Positions 36,031 through 44,673 of a DNA stretch of 64,000 bases are shown in pieces. The position numbers and the translations under genes were made by a program. Position 1 is the stretch's first letter. Each line of letters starts with the position of its first letter. The notes under the pieces were generated by a model, which worked only from the letters and a program-made list of their open reading frames with translations, made no database searches and was not told where the DNA came from. The stretch is from positions 868,001 through 932,000 of the forward strand of contig JADJLX010000005.1 in the NCBI GenBank assembly GCA_016709865.1, written 5' to 3'. This DNA is from Bacteroidales bacterium. GTDB lineage: Bacteria > Bacteroidota > Bacteroidia > Bacteroidales > VadinHA17.

Positions 36031-36642
36031 ATGAATGTAAGAGAAAAATACTCAGTAGTTCTTGTTTGTCTGGGCTTAATTCTTGCCCTGCTCCCGCTAA
36101 CGGGAAACAGGTCATTTACAGTAAAGCCAAATGATCTTATTACCGAGATCAGTAACCCGGAGTCGGTTTTTACTGTTGATCAGGTAGCCCGTTTTGTTGT
36201 ATCAGAAGATAGCACAATACAGTTAATTGATCTCAGGACACCTGAGGAATTCAGGGCTTTTAATATTCCGGGGGCAATTAATCTTCCCTATAATGACTTT
36301 CTCAATTCTGACCCTGCTACCCTATTCGGCAATCAGAATATTAAAAACATCCTCTATTCAAACGGTGATTTTGATTCAAACTATGCCCTGATGGCAGCTA
36401 AAGGAATGAAGTATGATAATGTTTATATAATGAAGGGTGGATTGAATGAATGGTTTAATACCGTTATGAACTCTACCTTCACTGGCGAAAAAATTTCGGC
36501 ACGGGAAAACGCTCTCTTTGAAACGAGGACACGGGCAAGAAGACTGTTCACGGAAATCAACAGTCTGCCTGATAGCCTCAAACAGAAATTCTACGACTCA
36601 AAACATATGGAGGCGAAGAAGCTTGATGGAGGATGTGAGTGA
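36031..36642 (+). CDS. Membrane-anchored rhodanese-like protein lacking the catalytic cysteine
   Basis: A 203-residue protein with an N-terminal membrane segment (about 8-24) and one rhodanese domain (about 50-145): IQLIDLRTPEEFRAFNIPGAINLPY and YDNVYIMKGGLNEW. At the active-site loop, where YC-x-G is expected, it reads NILYSNGDFDSN, so Ser110 stands in place of the sulfur-carrying cysteine. It may therefore bind rather than transfer sulfur. It sits directly after the YeeE/YedE pair, so a structural or sensory role in that system is likely (inference). Confidence 0.85.
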   Translation: MNVREKYSVVLVCLGLILALLPLTGNRSFTVKPNDLITEISNPESVFTVDQVARFVVSEDSTIQLIDLRTPEEFRAFNIPGAINLPYNDFLNSDPATLFGNQNIKNILYSNGDFDSNYALMAAKGMKYDNVYIMKGGLNEWFNTVMNSTFTGEKISARENALFETRTRARRLFTEINSLPDSLKQKFYDSKHMEAKKLDGGCE

Positions 36643-36832
36643 AGGCACGGGGCTCAGGGCTCAGGGCAGAGAGCGCAGGACAAGGGGCAAAGAGCAAAGT
36701 GCAAAGTGCAAAAATCGGACATCGTAGGACCGCAAGTTATAAGTAATTGAATTTGTAACGAATTAAAGCCCCCTTCTTCGCCTCTGCGTAGCCGCTACGG
36801 CGAAGCGAGGTAGAGGGTTTGGGGGCAAAAAA
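36643..36832. repeat. Period-7 drifting tandem repeat and a GCCCCC…GGGGGC inverted repeat
   Basis: From the stop codon on, seven-base units drift stepwise: GGGCTCA, GGGCTCA, GGGCAGA, GAGCGCA, GGACAAG, GGGCAAA, GAGCAAA, GTGCAAA, GTGCAAA. A second structure at about 36768-36826 pairs GCCCCCTTC… with …GGGTTTGGGGGC, with a small GCCGCTACGGC palindrome at its centre. Confidence 0.75.
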
Positions 36833-37306
36833 ATGCAAAAAATGAAACAATTAAAATTTGCTTTACTAATCTTGGTTCCAGTACTTATCCTCGTGATAAT
36901 AAGATCAGTAAGCACCAATCATTTCAAACCTGATGCAAAGAAACTTGCAGAACCTTCAGTTATGAGATCAAACCTCATAAGCAATGAAGAGATGGCTGCC
37001 ACTTCAGGAAAAATCCTGTTAATCAATCTTGATGAGGGTGGTGCAGTAAGTACCGGGATAGGTTCAAATACTGAGGTGTTGAATATCACTCCTGATGCTA
37101 TACTTGAAAAGTCAACAATCAAAAAACTGACCGGTTTTAAAGGTAAGGTTGTTCTGGTCTCAACAGATGTATCTGTTAGTGCAAGAATGTGGATGTTTCT
37201 GAGTCAGATGGGTATAGAAAATTTATATATACTTACATCAGATAAGGAGAATGAATCCTTTAAAAACAAATTCCGGCCTGATACACTTACCAGACCGGAA
37301 CTTTAG
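36833..37306 (+). CDS. Membrane-anchored degenerate rhodanese-like protein
   Basis: A 157-residue protein with a membrane anchor (about 8-26) and a periplasmic domain. The pattern KILLINLDEGGAVSTGIGSNTEVLNITPDAIL, then GKVVLVSTDVSVSARMWMFLSQMGIENLYILTSDKE, follows the order of a rhodanese fold (strand-loop, then the VV(Y/C) strand, then the helix and IxNLYxL), but no catalytic cysteine is present and the domain is short. Met4 (36842) is an alternative start. It lies in the sulfur-transport neighbourhood, converging on a double-rhodanese gene. Confidence 0.65.
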   Translation: MQKMKQLKFALLILVPVLILVIIRSVSTNHFKPDAKKLAEPSVMRSNLISNEEMAATSGKILLINLDEGGAVSTGIGSNTEVLNITPDAILEKSTIKKLTGFKGKVVLVSTDVSVSARMWMFLSQMGIENLYILTSDKENESFKNKFRPDTLTRPEL

Positions 37307-37328
37307 GCATTAGAAAAATTCAGAAAAA

Positions 37329-38369
37329 CTATTTTACAACTTCAAAGTTATTTACATCTTCTTTTGTAAACGGACCCCATGATAATGCAATTTTTTGCTT
37401 TATCATCTGATCGTGCATAAATCCATTGTTGCCATATTTTAATGTGCTTGCATCATAGCCGAATAATCTCAGGTAGGCAGTCGCAAAACCTGAATTATGA
37501 CCGGTTCCGCAATATACAACTACCTTCTTATCGGCAGGAATTGAACCCATTTCATCAATGACTCCAAGGAATGCCTCAGGTTTATACCTGAATGCACCGG
37601 GGATATGCCCGCTTTCATACTTGTCTTTTCTTTCCAGATTAACTACATAGTATTTTTGCGGGTCAGCAAATACTTCATCCGCTGTTATCAGAACATTTGA
37701 GGTTCCTTCTTCAAAGACTTTTTTAAATCGCGCGGCCCCGATCTCAGCACCTGTAGCCAGACCTGTATTTAGTTCAGGCATTTTTTCAGGAGCAGATTTC
37801 TCATTGGCTGCTGTTTCCAGTTTCGATTCATATTTACCGGAGACATCCTTCAGCCAGCCTGATTCAGCATATTTAGGATTCCAGGCACTCATACCCCATC
37901 TCATAGCGTAAACATTTCCGTATCCCATAAGTCTGAGCAGACTGGTTGTATAGCTTGAGATCTGACCATCGTTACATACTATAACAATTTTATCAAACTC
38001 AAAGGGTTTGATTTTTGATTCAAAGTATGAAGGCAAATCCTCAAAGCGTTTATTTACCGATCCTTTTATATGGCCTTCGCTATACTGTGAAGCAGTCCTG
38101 AGATCAATTACATGAATGTTTTTATCAAGGCTCTCATGAACAACCGAGGCCTTTATCAGGGAAGGGAAAACATTGCTGTTTACGTAATCACCATTCTCTT
38201 TAAGATCTTTCAGGAGCAGCGATGTCTCATTTCCGACAACGACAGGCTTTTTAACTTCCTGAACCACAACAGTAGGTTCCTTTTTTTGCTCTGTTTTATT
38301 TCCTGAACAACCTGAAAGCAACATAGCTGCAGAAACTGCAATCAGAGACAAACTTTTAAATAATTTCAT
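37329..38369 (-). CDS. Double-domain rhodanese lipoprotein
   Basis: A 346-residue lipoprotein (Cys21 in LLSGCSG). Two rhodanese domains are seen: about 60-170 with IHVIDLRTASQYSEGHIKGSV and active-site Cys132 in IVIVCNDGQISS, and about 220-335 with YVVNLERKDKYESGHIPGAF and Cys287 in VVVYCGTGHNSG. Two active-site cysteines suggest real sulfurtransferase activity in the periplasm or at the outer membrane. It is encoded convergently to the YeeE/YedE and Cys-less rhodanese genes, and the group looks like a sulfur-handling set. Confidence 0.9.
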   Translation of the reverse strand: MKLFKSLSLIAVSAAMLLSGCSGNKTEQKKEPTVVVQEVKKPVVVGNETSLLLKDLKENGDYVNSNVFPSLIKASVVHESLDKNIHVIDLRTASQYSEGHIKGSVNKRFEDLPSYFESKIKPFEFDKIVIVCNDGQISSYTTSLLRLMGYGNVYAMRWGMSAWNPKYAESGWLKDVSGKYESKLETAANEKSAPEKMPELNTGLATGAEIGAARFKKVFEEGTSNVLITADEVFADPQKYYVVNLERKDKYESGHIPGAFRYKPEAFLGVIDEMGSIPADKKVVVYCGTGHNSGFATAYLRLFGYDASTLKYGNNGFMHDQMIKQKIALSWGPFTKEDVNNFEVVK

Positions 38370-38394
38370 AATACATCAGAATTAATGCATAGCT

Positions 38395-38476
38395 CTTGGT
38401 GATTCTTAGTGTCCTGGAGTCTTGGTGGCAAAAGAAAAACGCCACCAAGGCACAAAGGCACTAAGTAACACAAAGG
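38395..38476. repeat. CACAAAGG-type inverted repeat, copy 5
   Basis: CTTAGTGTCCTGGAGTCTTGGTGGC faces GCCACCAAGGCACAAAGGCACTAAG around an AAAAGAAAAAC loop. It abuts the stop codon of the minus-strand gene ending at 38482. Confidence 0.75.
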
Positions 38477-38481
38477 ATGAG

Positions 38482-39555
38482 CTATTGTGTTACAGGAACC
38501 AGAACACGGTCTTTGTCATATCTGAGAGTCTCAACACGCTGACCGGCTTCGTCGTATTTGTATTCGGTTATAGCAACACCCGATTGCGGATGATTCATGA
38601 TGTTCCTGTCCTTGTCCATATTTTTTACTTCAACAAGGGCACCGTGAGCATCATAAGTATTCTGTGTTATAGGAATATTATTGCCCGTAACAAATTCATT
38701 ATCCTGATCATAAACTTCAGTCTCGAGTAAATAGCCATTCTCATCCACTTTGTTTACACGTTTTGACCATCCTGCAGACAGATTTGACATTTGTCCGTAT
38801 ACATTGAATACTGAGAAACCAAGTAAATCGCCGAACTCATTAGGCTCAAAGATAAAATATGAAACACCTATGTCACCACAGTTCTCAGCAGTACAGTTAT
38901 AAAGAGTATCTGCCATGTAGTTGGCAAGTCTGGTAACATACCCCTTGTCGTTATAACTGAAGCGCAGTTCATAAAACGGGCAGAATGGATTCATAACGGT
39001 CTCGACACCTGCAAGATTGTATCTTAGTTCACGTACCATTCCGTCGGGAAGTATACTCCATACCCATGAATGTATACTGTTTCTGTTTTCAACCATTGAT
39101 CCATCCTTTCCCATGAACATCATACCTGTTCTGATACCTTTTGGATCGAGTGTATAGACATAGGTGTATGCACCACCTGATTCAATCTGCTCATTATCTT
39201 TATTGAAAAAGCGTTTAATCTGCTTATTATCTGCAGTATATTCGTATGTTATCTTGGCTGCACCACCCATTGATGAATACCCAAGAAGAACATCGTTTCT
39301 TACAAATTCGACAGACACCAGACGTCCGGCATCATCGTAGGTAAATTTATAGTTATTAACAGTTTTTGCCTCGTCAGCAGTAAGAGGATGAGTCCCTTTC
39401 TCAGTATCATACGGAGTTTCTGAGAACTGAAGGTTTCTGTAATACTCAACACCTGAGTGCTGATTTTTCTGAGTTGCTTTACCTGTACAGGAAACAATCA
39501 TTATCCCGATTACAACTGACAGGATTAAGGGAAATGTTAGTTTGTTCATTTTCAT
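38482..39555 (-). CDS. YD-repeat-like lipoprotein of unknown function
   Basis: A 357-residue lipoprotein (Cys23 in VSCTGKA). It is built from repeated segments with a YD-repeat character: NNYKFTYDDAGRLVSVEF, KITYEYTADNKQIKRFFNKDNE, LRFSYNDKGYVTRLAN, VNKVDENGYLLETEVYDQDNE, ITQNTYDAHGALVEVKNMDKDRN and TEYKYDEAGQRVETLRYDKD. Such repeats form extended beta structures in Rhs/teneurin-type proteins, but this protein is short and has no toxin domain. I see no partner gene. It is probably on the cell surface or in the periplasm. Confidence 0.75.
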   Translation of the reverse strand: MKMNKLTFPLILSVVIGIMIVSCTGKATQKNQHSGVEYYRNLQFSETPYDTEKGTHPLTADEAKTVNNYKFTYDDAGRLVSVEFVRNDVLLGYSSMGGAAKITYEYTADNKQIKRFFNKDNEQIESGGAYTYVYTLDPKGIRTGMMFMGKDGSMVENRNSIHSWVWSILPDGMVRELRYNLAGVETVMNPFCPFYELRFSYNDKGYVTRLANYMADTLYNCTAENCGDIGVSYFIFEPNEFGDLLGFSVFNVYGQMSNLSAGWSKRVNKVDENGYLLETEVYDQDNEFVTGNNIPITQNTYDAHGALVEVKNMDKDRNIMNHPQSGVAITEYKYDEAGQRVETLRYDKDRVLVPVTQ

Positions 39556-39901
39556 ATTAATATCAATTTTAAATTAGAATTAGTTATCAATTATTAAAAT
39601 TCATTTTACAAGACATCACTCCAGATGATTTCTGATAATTTAACAAATATAGCGATGAAATGTTTAAAGTCAAGTCCAAACTTGTTAATAAACCCAGTAA
39701 ATAGAAACATAATGTAAAACTGTCTTGCGGTCATGCGGTCATGCGGTCATGCGGTCCTGCAGTCTTGTGTTCGTATGCTGAGCGCAGCCGAAGCATGCCG
39801 TTACACCTTCGCTAAAGCTACGGTGTACTCAGTGCGCCATTGTGCCGTTGCACCTTTGTGCCTTTATGCCTATATTTGTTATCCCATATACATATAACCT
39901 C
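39556..39901. repeat. Gap with period-8 GGTCATGC tandem repeat
   Basis: This gap lies between divergent genes. At 39720-39772 units of the form GCGGTCAT repeat four times, then degenerate (GCGGTCCTGCAGTCTTG). A CGCAGCCGAAGC/…CTTCGCTAAAGC palindromic stretch and CCTTTGTGCC units follow to about 39868. The rest (39556-39715) is AT-rich and likely holds the promoter of the minus-strand lipoprotein. Confidence 0.65.
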
Positions 39902-40501
39902 ATGGAAACAACTTTTTTTGATTCAGATCTGTTCAGCTATGTATTGATGCCACTTCTGATATTTTTGGCGAGGATCTGCGATGTATCGATAGGTACTTTG
40001 AGAATAATATTCGTCTCGAAAGGAAAACGGAATATTGCGCCAATTCTTGGTTTCGTTGAGGTCCTCATTTGGATTACCGCTATAAGCAAAATCATGCAGA
40101 ATCTCGATAACTATGTGAATTATGTAGCCTATGCAGCAGGATTTGCAACTGGCAATTTTGTCGGGATGATAATTGAAGAAAAGCTTGCAATGGGCATTCA
40201 GATGATCAGGATTTTTGCACATGAAAGAGGATCAGAACTGGTACAGATTCTCAACGGAAATGGCTACGGAGCAACTGTCATTGAAGCCCATGGAGCAAGA
40301 GAAAAGGTACATCTGATCTATACAATTGTTCAGAGAAACGAACTGGAAAAAGTACTCAACGTTATACATAACTTCAATCCTAAAGTTTTTTACACTATCG
40401 AAGATGTAAAAACAGTAAATGAAGGGATATTTTCACACCATAAAGCAAATTCAATTTTCCCGTTCAGTAATATTATCAGGCAGTGGAGGAAGGGGAAGTG
40501 A
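39902..40501 (+). CDS. DUF2179/DUF5698 membrane protein (UPF0316 type)
   Basis: I start at the ATG at 39902 (199 residues, METTFFDSDLF); a longer frame from 39842 is repeat DNA. Three or four N-terminal membrane helices are followed by a cytoplasmic domain. Motifs ICDVSIGTLRIIFVSKGKRNIAPILGFVEVLIWI and GFATGNFVGMIIEEKLAMG are typical of UPF0316, and the DUF2179-type tail is ELVQILNGNGYGATVIEAHGAREKVHLIYTIVQRNELEKVLNVI. Function is unknown; the fold of the tail is shared with nucleotide-binding small domains in related membrane proteins. Confidence 0.9.
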   Translation: METTFFDSDLFSYVLMPLLIFLARICDVSIGTLRIIFVSKGKRNIAPILGFVEVLIWITAISKIMQNLDNYVNYVAYAAGFATGNFVGMIIEEKLAMGIQMIRIFAHERGSELVQILNGNGYGATVIEAHGAREKVHLIYTIVQRNELEKVLNVIHNFNPKVFYTIEDVKTVNEGIFSHHKANSIFPFSNIIRQWRKGK

Positions 40502-40502
40502 A

Positions 40503-40602
40503 AGGCTGGGTGCTTGGTGCTTGGTGCTGGATGCTAGGTGCTGGTAAAAGAAACCAGGAACCAGGAACCAGGAACCAGGAACCAGGAACAAGAACCAGGA
40601 AC
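40503..40602. repeat. Period-7 tandem repeats GGTGCTT and AACCAGG
   Basis: GGTGCTT/GGTGCTGG units are followed by five to six near-perfect AACCAGG units. The block starts at the stop codon of the preceding gene. The two halves are partly complementary (GCTGG and CCAGG). Confidence 0.85.
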
Positions 40603-40658
40603 GATAAACAAATAATAAAACAAATACTTACTTTTGAAAAACAAAAATATTATATTTT

Positions 40659-41597
40659 ATGGATCAGTTAAGCAATCATCCTTTATACCGCAGACATAAT
40701 ATCGACTCTGCAATGAACTCTCTCTGGGATTTTTACAAAAGCAACTTTCTTGTTTTATTTTTAACTTCGCTTACAATGTCGCTGGCAATCCAGTATGGCT
40801 CAACACTTATAAACATTCAGGATCTGCAATCAACAACCGACCCGCTCCTTTTACTTGAGAAGGTAAAAGACTTCATTGTGCCTTTGCTTTTATTATCAAT
40901 TGTTAGCCTTCTGTTCAGCGTGATATTGCAGTATTACATTATTTACAAGCCATTAGATCCTGAGATCAATATTTTCGCAGCTGTTATCAAATCGATTCGA
41001 TACTATATTCCATACCTGATAATTACGGTACTGCTGGCATTTTTTGGTTCAATAGCAATAGTACTTGGGATTTTTGCACTTATCGTTGGAGCATTCTTTG
41101 CCGCCTTATATGTAATGACACTCTTCCTGTTCATTTTGCCTGTTATGATGGTCGAAGGTTCTGATATCCTTAGAACTATAAGCAGAACTTTCTCTCTAGC
41201 ACACAAGAATTTCTGGTCAAATATCGGATGGGTAGCAGTTTTTTTTATTATAATGATAGTAATCTCAGTAATTTTCTCAGCGATCATAATGATCCCTTTT
41301 TCAGGAAGCTTTTTAAAAACCCTTACAGATCCTGAGGCTGCAGCTGAAGTTGTGAATTATACTTCAAATCCTATATTTATACTCCTATCAGCTCTTATAA
41401 GCGCACTTACAATGCCTTTGATGCCTATTCTTGCATGCATCCTCTATTTCCATGGAAGGGCAACCGAAGACATCCAGGATCAGATCCGGGAAGAATCAAA
41501 AACTGATACCGACAGGGTAAAAGTAGAAGATCTGTACGCCAAGCCATACGCCGATGATCATCCAGATAATCCTGACTCTAAAAACTTAAGTAAGTAG
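40659..41597 (+). CDS. Polytopic membrane protein of unknown function
   Basis: A 312-residue protein with about six hydrophobic helices: FLVLFLTSLTMSLAIQYG, IVPLLLLSIVSLLFSVILQYYIIY, YLIITVLLAFFGSIAIVLGIFALIVGAFFAALYVMTLFLFILPVMM, IGWVAVFFIIMIVISVIFSAIIMI and IFILLSALISALTMPLMPILACILYF. It has a charged cytoplasmic tail. The sequence around EGSDILRTISRTFSLAHKNFWSNIG recalls glycerophosphoryl-diester-phosphodiesterase-type or DUF975-like membrane domains, but I cannot assign it. It converges on the KduD-like gene. Confidence 0.82.
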   Translation: MDQLSNHPLYRRHNIDSAMNSLWDFYKSNFLVLFLTSLTMSLAIQYGSTLINIQDLQSTTDPLLLLEKVKDFIVPLLLLSIVSLLFSVILQYYIIYKPLDPEINIFAAVIKSIRYYIPYLIITVLLAFFGSIAIVLGIFALIVGAFFAALYVMTLFLFILPVMMVEGSDILRTISRTFSLAHKNFWSNIGWVAVFFIIMIVISVIFSAIIMIPFSGSFLKTLTDPEAAAEVVNYTSNPIFILLSALISALTMPLMPILACILYFHGRATEDIQDQIREESKTDTDRVKVEDLYAKPYADDHPDNPDSKNLSK

Positions 41598-41606
41598 TCA
41601 GGTAAT

Positions 41607-41662
41607 TTAGATTTCGGATTTCGGTTTTCGGATATCTGTCTCCGGTCTCCGGTCTTCCGACC
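41607..41662. repeat. Period-7 tandem repeat (TTTCGGA and GTCTCCG types)
   Basis: TTTCGGA units are followed by CTCCGGT units, filling the gap between the convergent genes ending at 41597 and 41662. Related CTTCCGT/CTCCGGT units occur at 48429 and 54690. Confidence 0.7.
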
Positions 41663-42456
41663 TAGATATCATTCTCCCCCTTCACGTAACCGAAATTTGC
41701 AAGTATCCCTCCGTCAACATACAGAATATGTCCATTGACGAAATTACTTGCCTTCGATGCCAGGAAGAGCGCTGCATTTGCAACATCCTCAGGCTCTCCC
41801 CATCTGCCTGCAGGTGTACGTGTCATGACAAGATCGTTGAAAGGGTGACCATTTTCACGGATTGGTGCTGTTTGTGAGGTGGCTATATAACCAGGACCAA
41901 TACCATTGATCTGAATATTGTATTTTGCCCATTCGCAGGTCATATTCTGTGTAAGAAGTTTAAGCCCGCCTTTGGCTGATGCATAAGCCGAAACAGTATT
42001 CCTGCCATATACACTCATCATCGAACACATATTAATGATCTTTCCGCTTCTGCGCTCTATCATTTTCGGTGCAACCCTTTTTGATATAATAAGAGGAGCA
42101 ACAAGGTCAACATCAATCACCTGCTTGTAATCTGCAATTGCCATATCAAGTATTGGTATCCTTTTAATTATACCTGCATTGTTTACAAGAATATCAACCG
42201 GACCGACTGTTTTTTCAATCAGTGTGATTCCCTTATCAACATCTGCTTCATCGGTTACATTGAACTTAAGAGTAAAGACATCAAGTCCTTCCTTTTTGAA
42301 ACTCTCTTTGCAGCTCAGAAGCTTATCGTCCTGCAGATCATTCACACATACTTTTGCTCCAGCTTTGCCAAGCAACAATCCAACTGCCAGACCAATACCG
42401 TGTGTGCCGCCGGTTACCAGCGCAACTTTTCCTGTTAAATCAAATAAATCCTTCAT
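41662..42456 (-). CDS. kduD: Short-chain dehydrogenase, KduD / gluconate 5-dehydrogenase type
   Basis: A 264-residue SDR enzyme with the cofactor motif GGTHGIGLAVG, NNAG, catalytic Ser-Tyr-Lys in NMCSMMSVYGRNTVSAYASAKGG, and the subfamily stretch GIGPGYIATSQTAPIRENGHPFNDLVMTRTPAGRWGEPEDVANAALFLAS. The subfamily covers 2-deoxy-D-gluconate 3-dehydrogenase (KduD) and gluconate 5-dehydrogenase. Because the next gene upstream is kduI, the likely role is reduction of 3-deoxy-D-glycero-2,5-hexodiulosonate to 2-keto-3-deoxygluconate in unsaturated uronate breakdown. Gluconate 5-dehydrogenase activity remains possible from sequence alone. Confidence 0.85.
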   Translation of the reverse strand: MKDLFDLTGKVALVTGGTHGIGLAVGLLLGKAGAKVCVNDLQDDKLLSCKESFKKEGLDVFTLKFNVTDEADVDKGITLIEKTVGPVDILVNNAGIIKRIPILDMAIADYKQVIDVDLVAPLIISKRVAPKMIERRSGKIINMCSMMSVYGRNTVSAYASAKGGLKLLTQNMTCEWAKYNIQINGIGPGYIATSQTAPIRENGHPFNDLVMTRTPAGRWGEPEDVANAALFLASKASNFVNGHILYVDGGILANFGYVKGENDI

Positions 42457-42467
42457 ATTATTTATTT

Positions 42468-42570
42468 TTTCTCTGTGGCTCTCTGTGTCTTCTCTCTGTG
42501 TCTCTCTGTGTAATGTTCTTAAAGAACTGTCACAGAGCTACACTGAGGTGACACAGAGTTACACAGAGGA
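42468..42570. repeat. CACAGAG-type inverted repeat, copy 6
   Basis: CTCTGTGGCTCTCTGTGTC units on the left face CACAGAGCTACACTGAGGTGACACAGAG units on the right around a TTCTTAAAGAA centre. It abuts the stop of kduI (42575) and separates kduI from kduD. Confidence 0.8.
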
Positions 42571-42574
42571 TAAA

Positions 42575-43411
42575 TTATTTTAAGGTATCCGGGTGACGAA
42601 CATCCATATCCCCATAATCAAGGTTTTCACCAGCCATGCCCCAGATAAAGGTATAGTTTGAAGTACCCGCAGCGCTGTGTATACTCCACGACGGAGAAAG
42701 TACTGCCTGCTCGTTATTCATCCAGATATGCCGTGTTTCGTCGGGATCGCCCATAAAATGGCAGATTCCCTGTTTTTCAGGAACCTGAAAGTAAAAGTAA
42801 GCTTCCATTCTCCGATTATGAGTATGCACGGGCATAGTGTTCCAGACACTGCCATTCTGAAGTTCAGTCATTCCCATCTGGAGCTGACATGTCTGAACAA
42901 CACTGTTGACAAGCAGTTTATTAAGGGTCCTGTGATTCGATGATTCTGAACTGCCAAGGGATACCACCTCTGCATCCTTCAGAGTAACTATCTTTGAAGG
43001 AAACGCATGATGCGCAGGTGCTGAATTGATGTAAAGTTTGGCAGGATTCTTTATGTCAGCCGATCTGAATACAACATCGAGTGTCCCCATGCCAAGATAT
43101 AATGCTTCTTTATGTCCGAGTTTATACTTTTTACCTGCAGTGTCAATTTCAGCATCACCTCCAATATTAATAATACCCATTTCGCGTCTGTCGAGAAACT
43201 GTTCTGATTTCAATTCGTCGGGCGATTCAAGTTTCAGAGCTTTCTTAACCGGCATCGCACCGCCTACCATATAACGATCATATAATGAATACACAAGAGA
43301 AATTTCATCAGGAATGAATACTTTCTCAATCAGAAACTCTTTCCTGATTCTTGCTGTGTCGTACTTTTTGAAATCCTCAGGGTGGGATGCGTATCTTTGT
43401 TCTACCTTCAT
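42575..43411 (-). CDS. kduI: 5-dehydro-4-deoxy-D-glucuronate isomerase
   Basis: A 278-residue enzyme, the same length as E. coli KduI, with matching motifs throughout: YDRYMVGGAMPVKKALKLE, FLDRREMGIINIGGDAEI, LYINSAPAHHAFPSKIV and the metal site MPVHTHNRRMEAYFYF, plus WSIHSAAGTSNYTFIWGMAGEN. It isomerises 4-deoxy-L-threo-5-hexosulose uronate to 3-deoxy-D-glycero-2,5-hexodiulosonate. The substrate arises from unsaturated galacturonides released by GH88/105 hydrolases, such as the one encoded upstream at 43477. It likely shares a transcript with that hydrolase and kduD. Confidence 0.97.
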   Translation of the reverse strand: MKVEQRYASHPEDFKKYDTARIRKEFLIEKVFIPDEISLVYSLYDRYMVGGAMPVKKALKLESPDELKSEQFLDRREMGIINIGGDAEIDTAGKKYKLGHKEALYLGMGTLDVVFRSADIKNPAKLYINSAPAHHAFPSKIVTLKDAEVVSLGSSESSNHRTLNKLLVNSVVQTCQLQMGMTELQNGSVWNTMPVHTHNRRMEAYFYFQVPEKQGICHFMGDPDETRHIWMNNEQAVLSPSWSIHSAAGTSNYTFIWGMAGENLDYGDMDVRHPDTLK

Positions 43412-43443
43412 TGTATTCTGCTTTTTTTATTTATCACTAAATC

Positions 43444-43463
43444 AGACGCAATGCATTGCGTCT
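43444..43463. repeat. 20-bp perfect palindrome AGACGCAATG/CATTGCGTCT
   Basis: A perfect palindrome 14 bases past the stop of the GH88/105 gene. The same sequence type recurs widely between bacterial genes, so I read it as a dispersed repeat rather than an operator. Confidence 0.7.
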
Positions 43464-43476
43464 CTATCACAATATT

Positions 43477-44628
43477 CTATAAAATGCCCTTTTCAATTAA
43501 TCGTGTGATCTCAGTTCCTGCCATAAGGAAACCGCCAACACCATATACCTCGGTCATTTCTCTGGTGACTGCCTTAGGATCAGCACCAATAGGCTGGATA
43601 AATCCTACTTTTCCGTCGGGCCATACAGATGTGACCATTGATTTCCATCCTTTTACAATAGCAGGCAGATATTTCTCCTTGTCGAGATAACCGTTGTTTA
43701 CGCCCCATGCCATTCCATATACGAAAAAAGCTGTGGCACTCATCTCGGGATTAGGATAGCTGGCCGGATCTAAAAGGCTTGCGTGCCAGAATCCGTCTGC
43801 AGACTGCAGTGAAAGAAGTTTAGCAGCCATCTCCTTATATATTGTCACAAAATATTCCTTATTCTCATATTTTGCAGGCAATTCCCTGATTATTATAGGC
43901 AAACCTGCAAATACCCAGCCATTACCGCGTCCCCAGAAAACCTTGGCCCCATTTGCCTCTTTCCTTGTGAAATAATTTGAATCCCTGAAATACAGATCTT
44001 CATCTTTATCGTAGAGGTAATCAGTTGTGAATTTATACTCCTGGTACATAAAATCGAGATACTTTTTCTTCCCGGTTACATTACCCATTTTTGCCCAAAC
44101 AGTAGGAGCCATAAAAAGAGCATCGCACCACGACCATCTCTGCTGGGATGAGTATCCGGGTACTGTGCTCTTAAAAAGCAGGTCGCCTTTTGCAGGATCC
44201 TTTAGAATCTGATCGAGATAAGCTCTCATCGGTTTGATCATATTCTTATCCTTATATTTCCTGTAAAGCTCAATATACGTCTGTCCAACACAGTAATCAT
44301 CGGCATGATACCTTCTCTGAGGATTATCGTGTACATAATAATTCCATGAAAGTTTTGAAGAAATATCTTTCAGCCACTCATAATATGAGTCGTTGCCTGC
44401 TATTGATGCCCACTCAACCATGCCTGAATATAGTGCAGCATTAGTCCAGTCTGCCGGATTGTGTGTAAGAGGTGTTCTTACCTGCCAGTCGGCAACAGCT
44501 TTCAATACAGTTTTTATATCTGTTTTGTTTATATCACTCTTAAACGGTAACGGAGCCAATTCCTGCGAATAACCGGCAGAAGAGCAAATAATAATACCGA
44601 GAATCAAAATGGTTTTTAGGATTTTCAT
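43477..44628 (-). CDS. Unsaturated glycuronyl hydrolase, GH88/GH105 family
   Basis: A 383-residue secreted protein (signal about 1-21, ending GYSQ) with the (alpha/alpha)6-barrel pattern of GH88/GH105: DWTNAALYSGMVEWA, DDYCVGQTYIELYRKY, WSWCDALFMAPTVWAKMG with the catalytic aspartate, FWGRGNGWVFAGL and DGFWHASLLDPASYPNPEMSATAFFVYG. These enzymes hydrate the 4,5-double bond of unsaturated galacturonyl ends left by pectin or rhamnogalacturonan lyases. Its product feeds KduI and KduD, encoded just downstream. A second, diverged member lies at 58549. The gene is divergent from uxaC. Confidence 0.93.
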   Translation of the reverse strand: MKILKTILILGIIICSSAGYSQELAPLPFKSDINKTDIKTVLKAVADWQVRTPLTHNPADWTNAALYSGMVEWASIAGNDSYYEWLKDISSKLSWNYYVHDNPQRRYHADDYCVGQTYIELYRKYKDKNMIKPMRAYLDQILKDPAKGDLLFKSTVPGYSSQQRWSWCDALFMAPTVWAKMGNVTGKKKYLDFMYQEYKFTTDYLYDKDEDLYFRDSNYFTRKEANGAKVFWGRGNGWVFAGLPIIIRELPAKYENKEYFVTIYKEMAAKLLSLQSADGFWHASLLDPASYPNPEMSATAFFVYGMAWGVNNGYLDKEKYLPAIVKGWKSMVTSVWPDGKVGFIQPIGADPKAVTREMTEVYGVGGFLMAGTEITRLIEKGIL

Positions 44629-44673
44629 TTTATTAAAGGAGGATTAAAAAATATTAAACAAATTGATAATTTC

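Noticed and set aside
38482..39555. Rhs-type toxin
   Set aside because: YD-like repeats are present, but the protein is only 357 residues, is a lipoprotein and has no C-terminal toxin domain or immunity gene beside it.
40550..40602. AACCAGG units looked like a small CRISPR-type repeat array
   Set aside because: The units are directly adjacent with no spacers, and no cas genes are in the window. It is a simple period-7 tandem repeat.
43444..43463. 20-bp palindrome as an operator for kduI
   Set aside because: This AGACGCAATGCATTGCGTCT type is a widespread intergenic repeat and sits after a stop codon rather than at a promoter.
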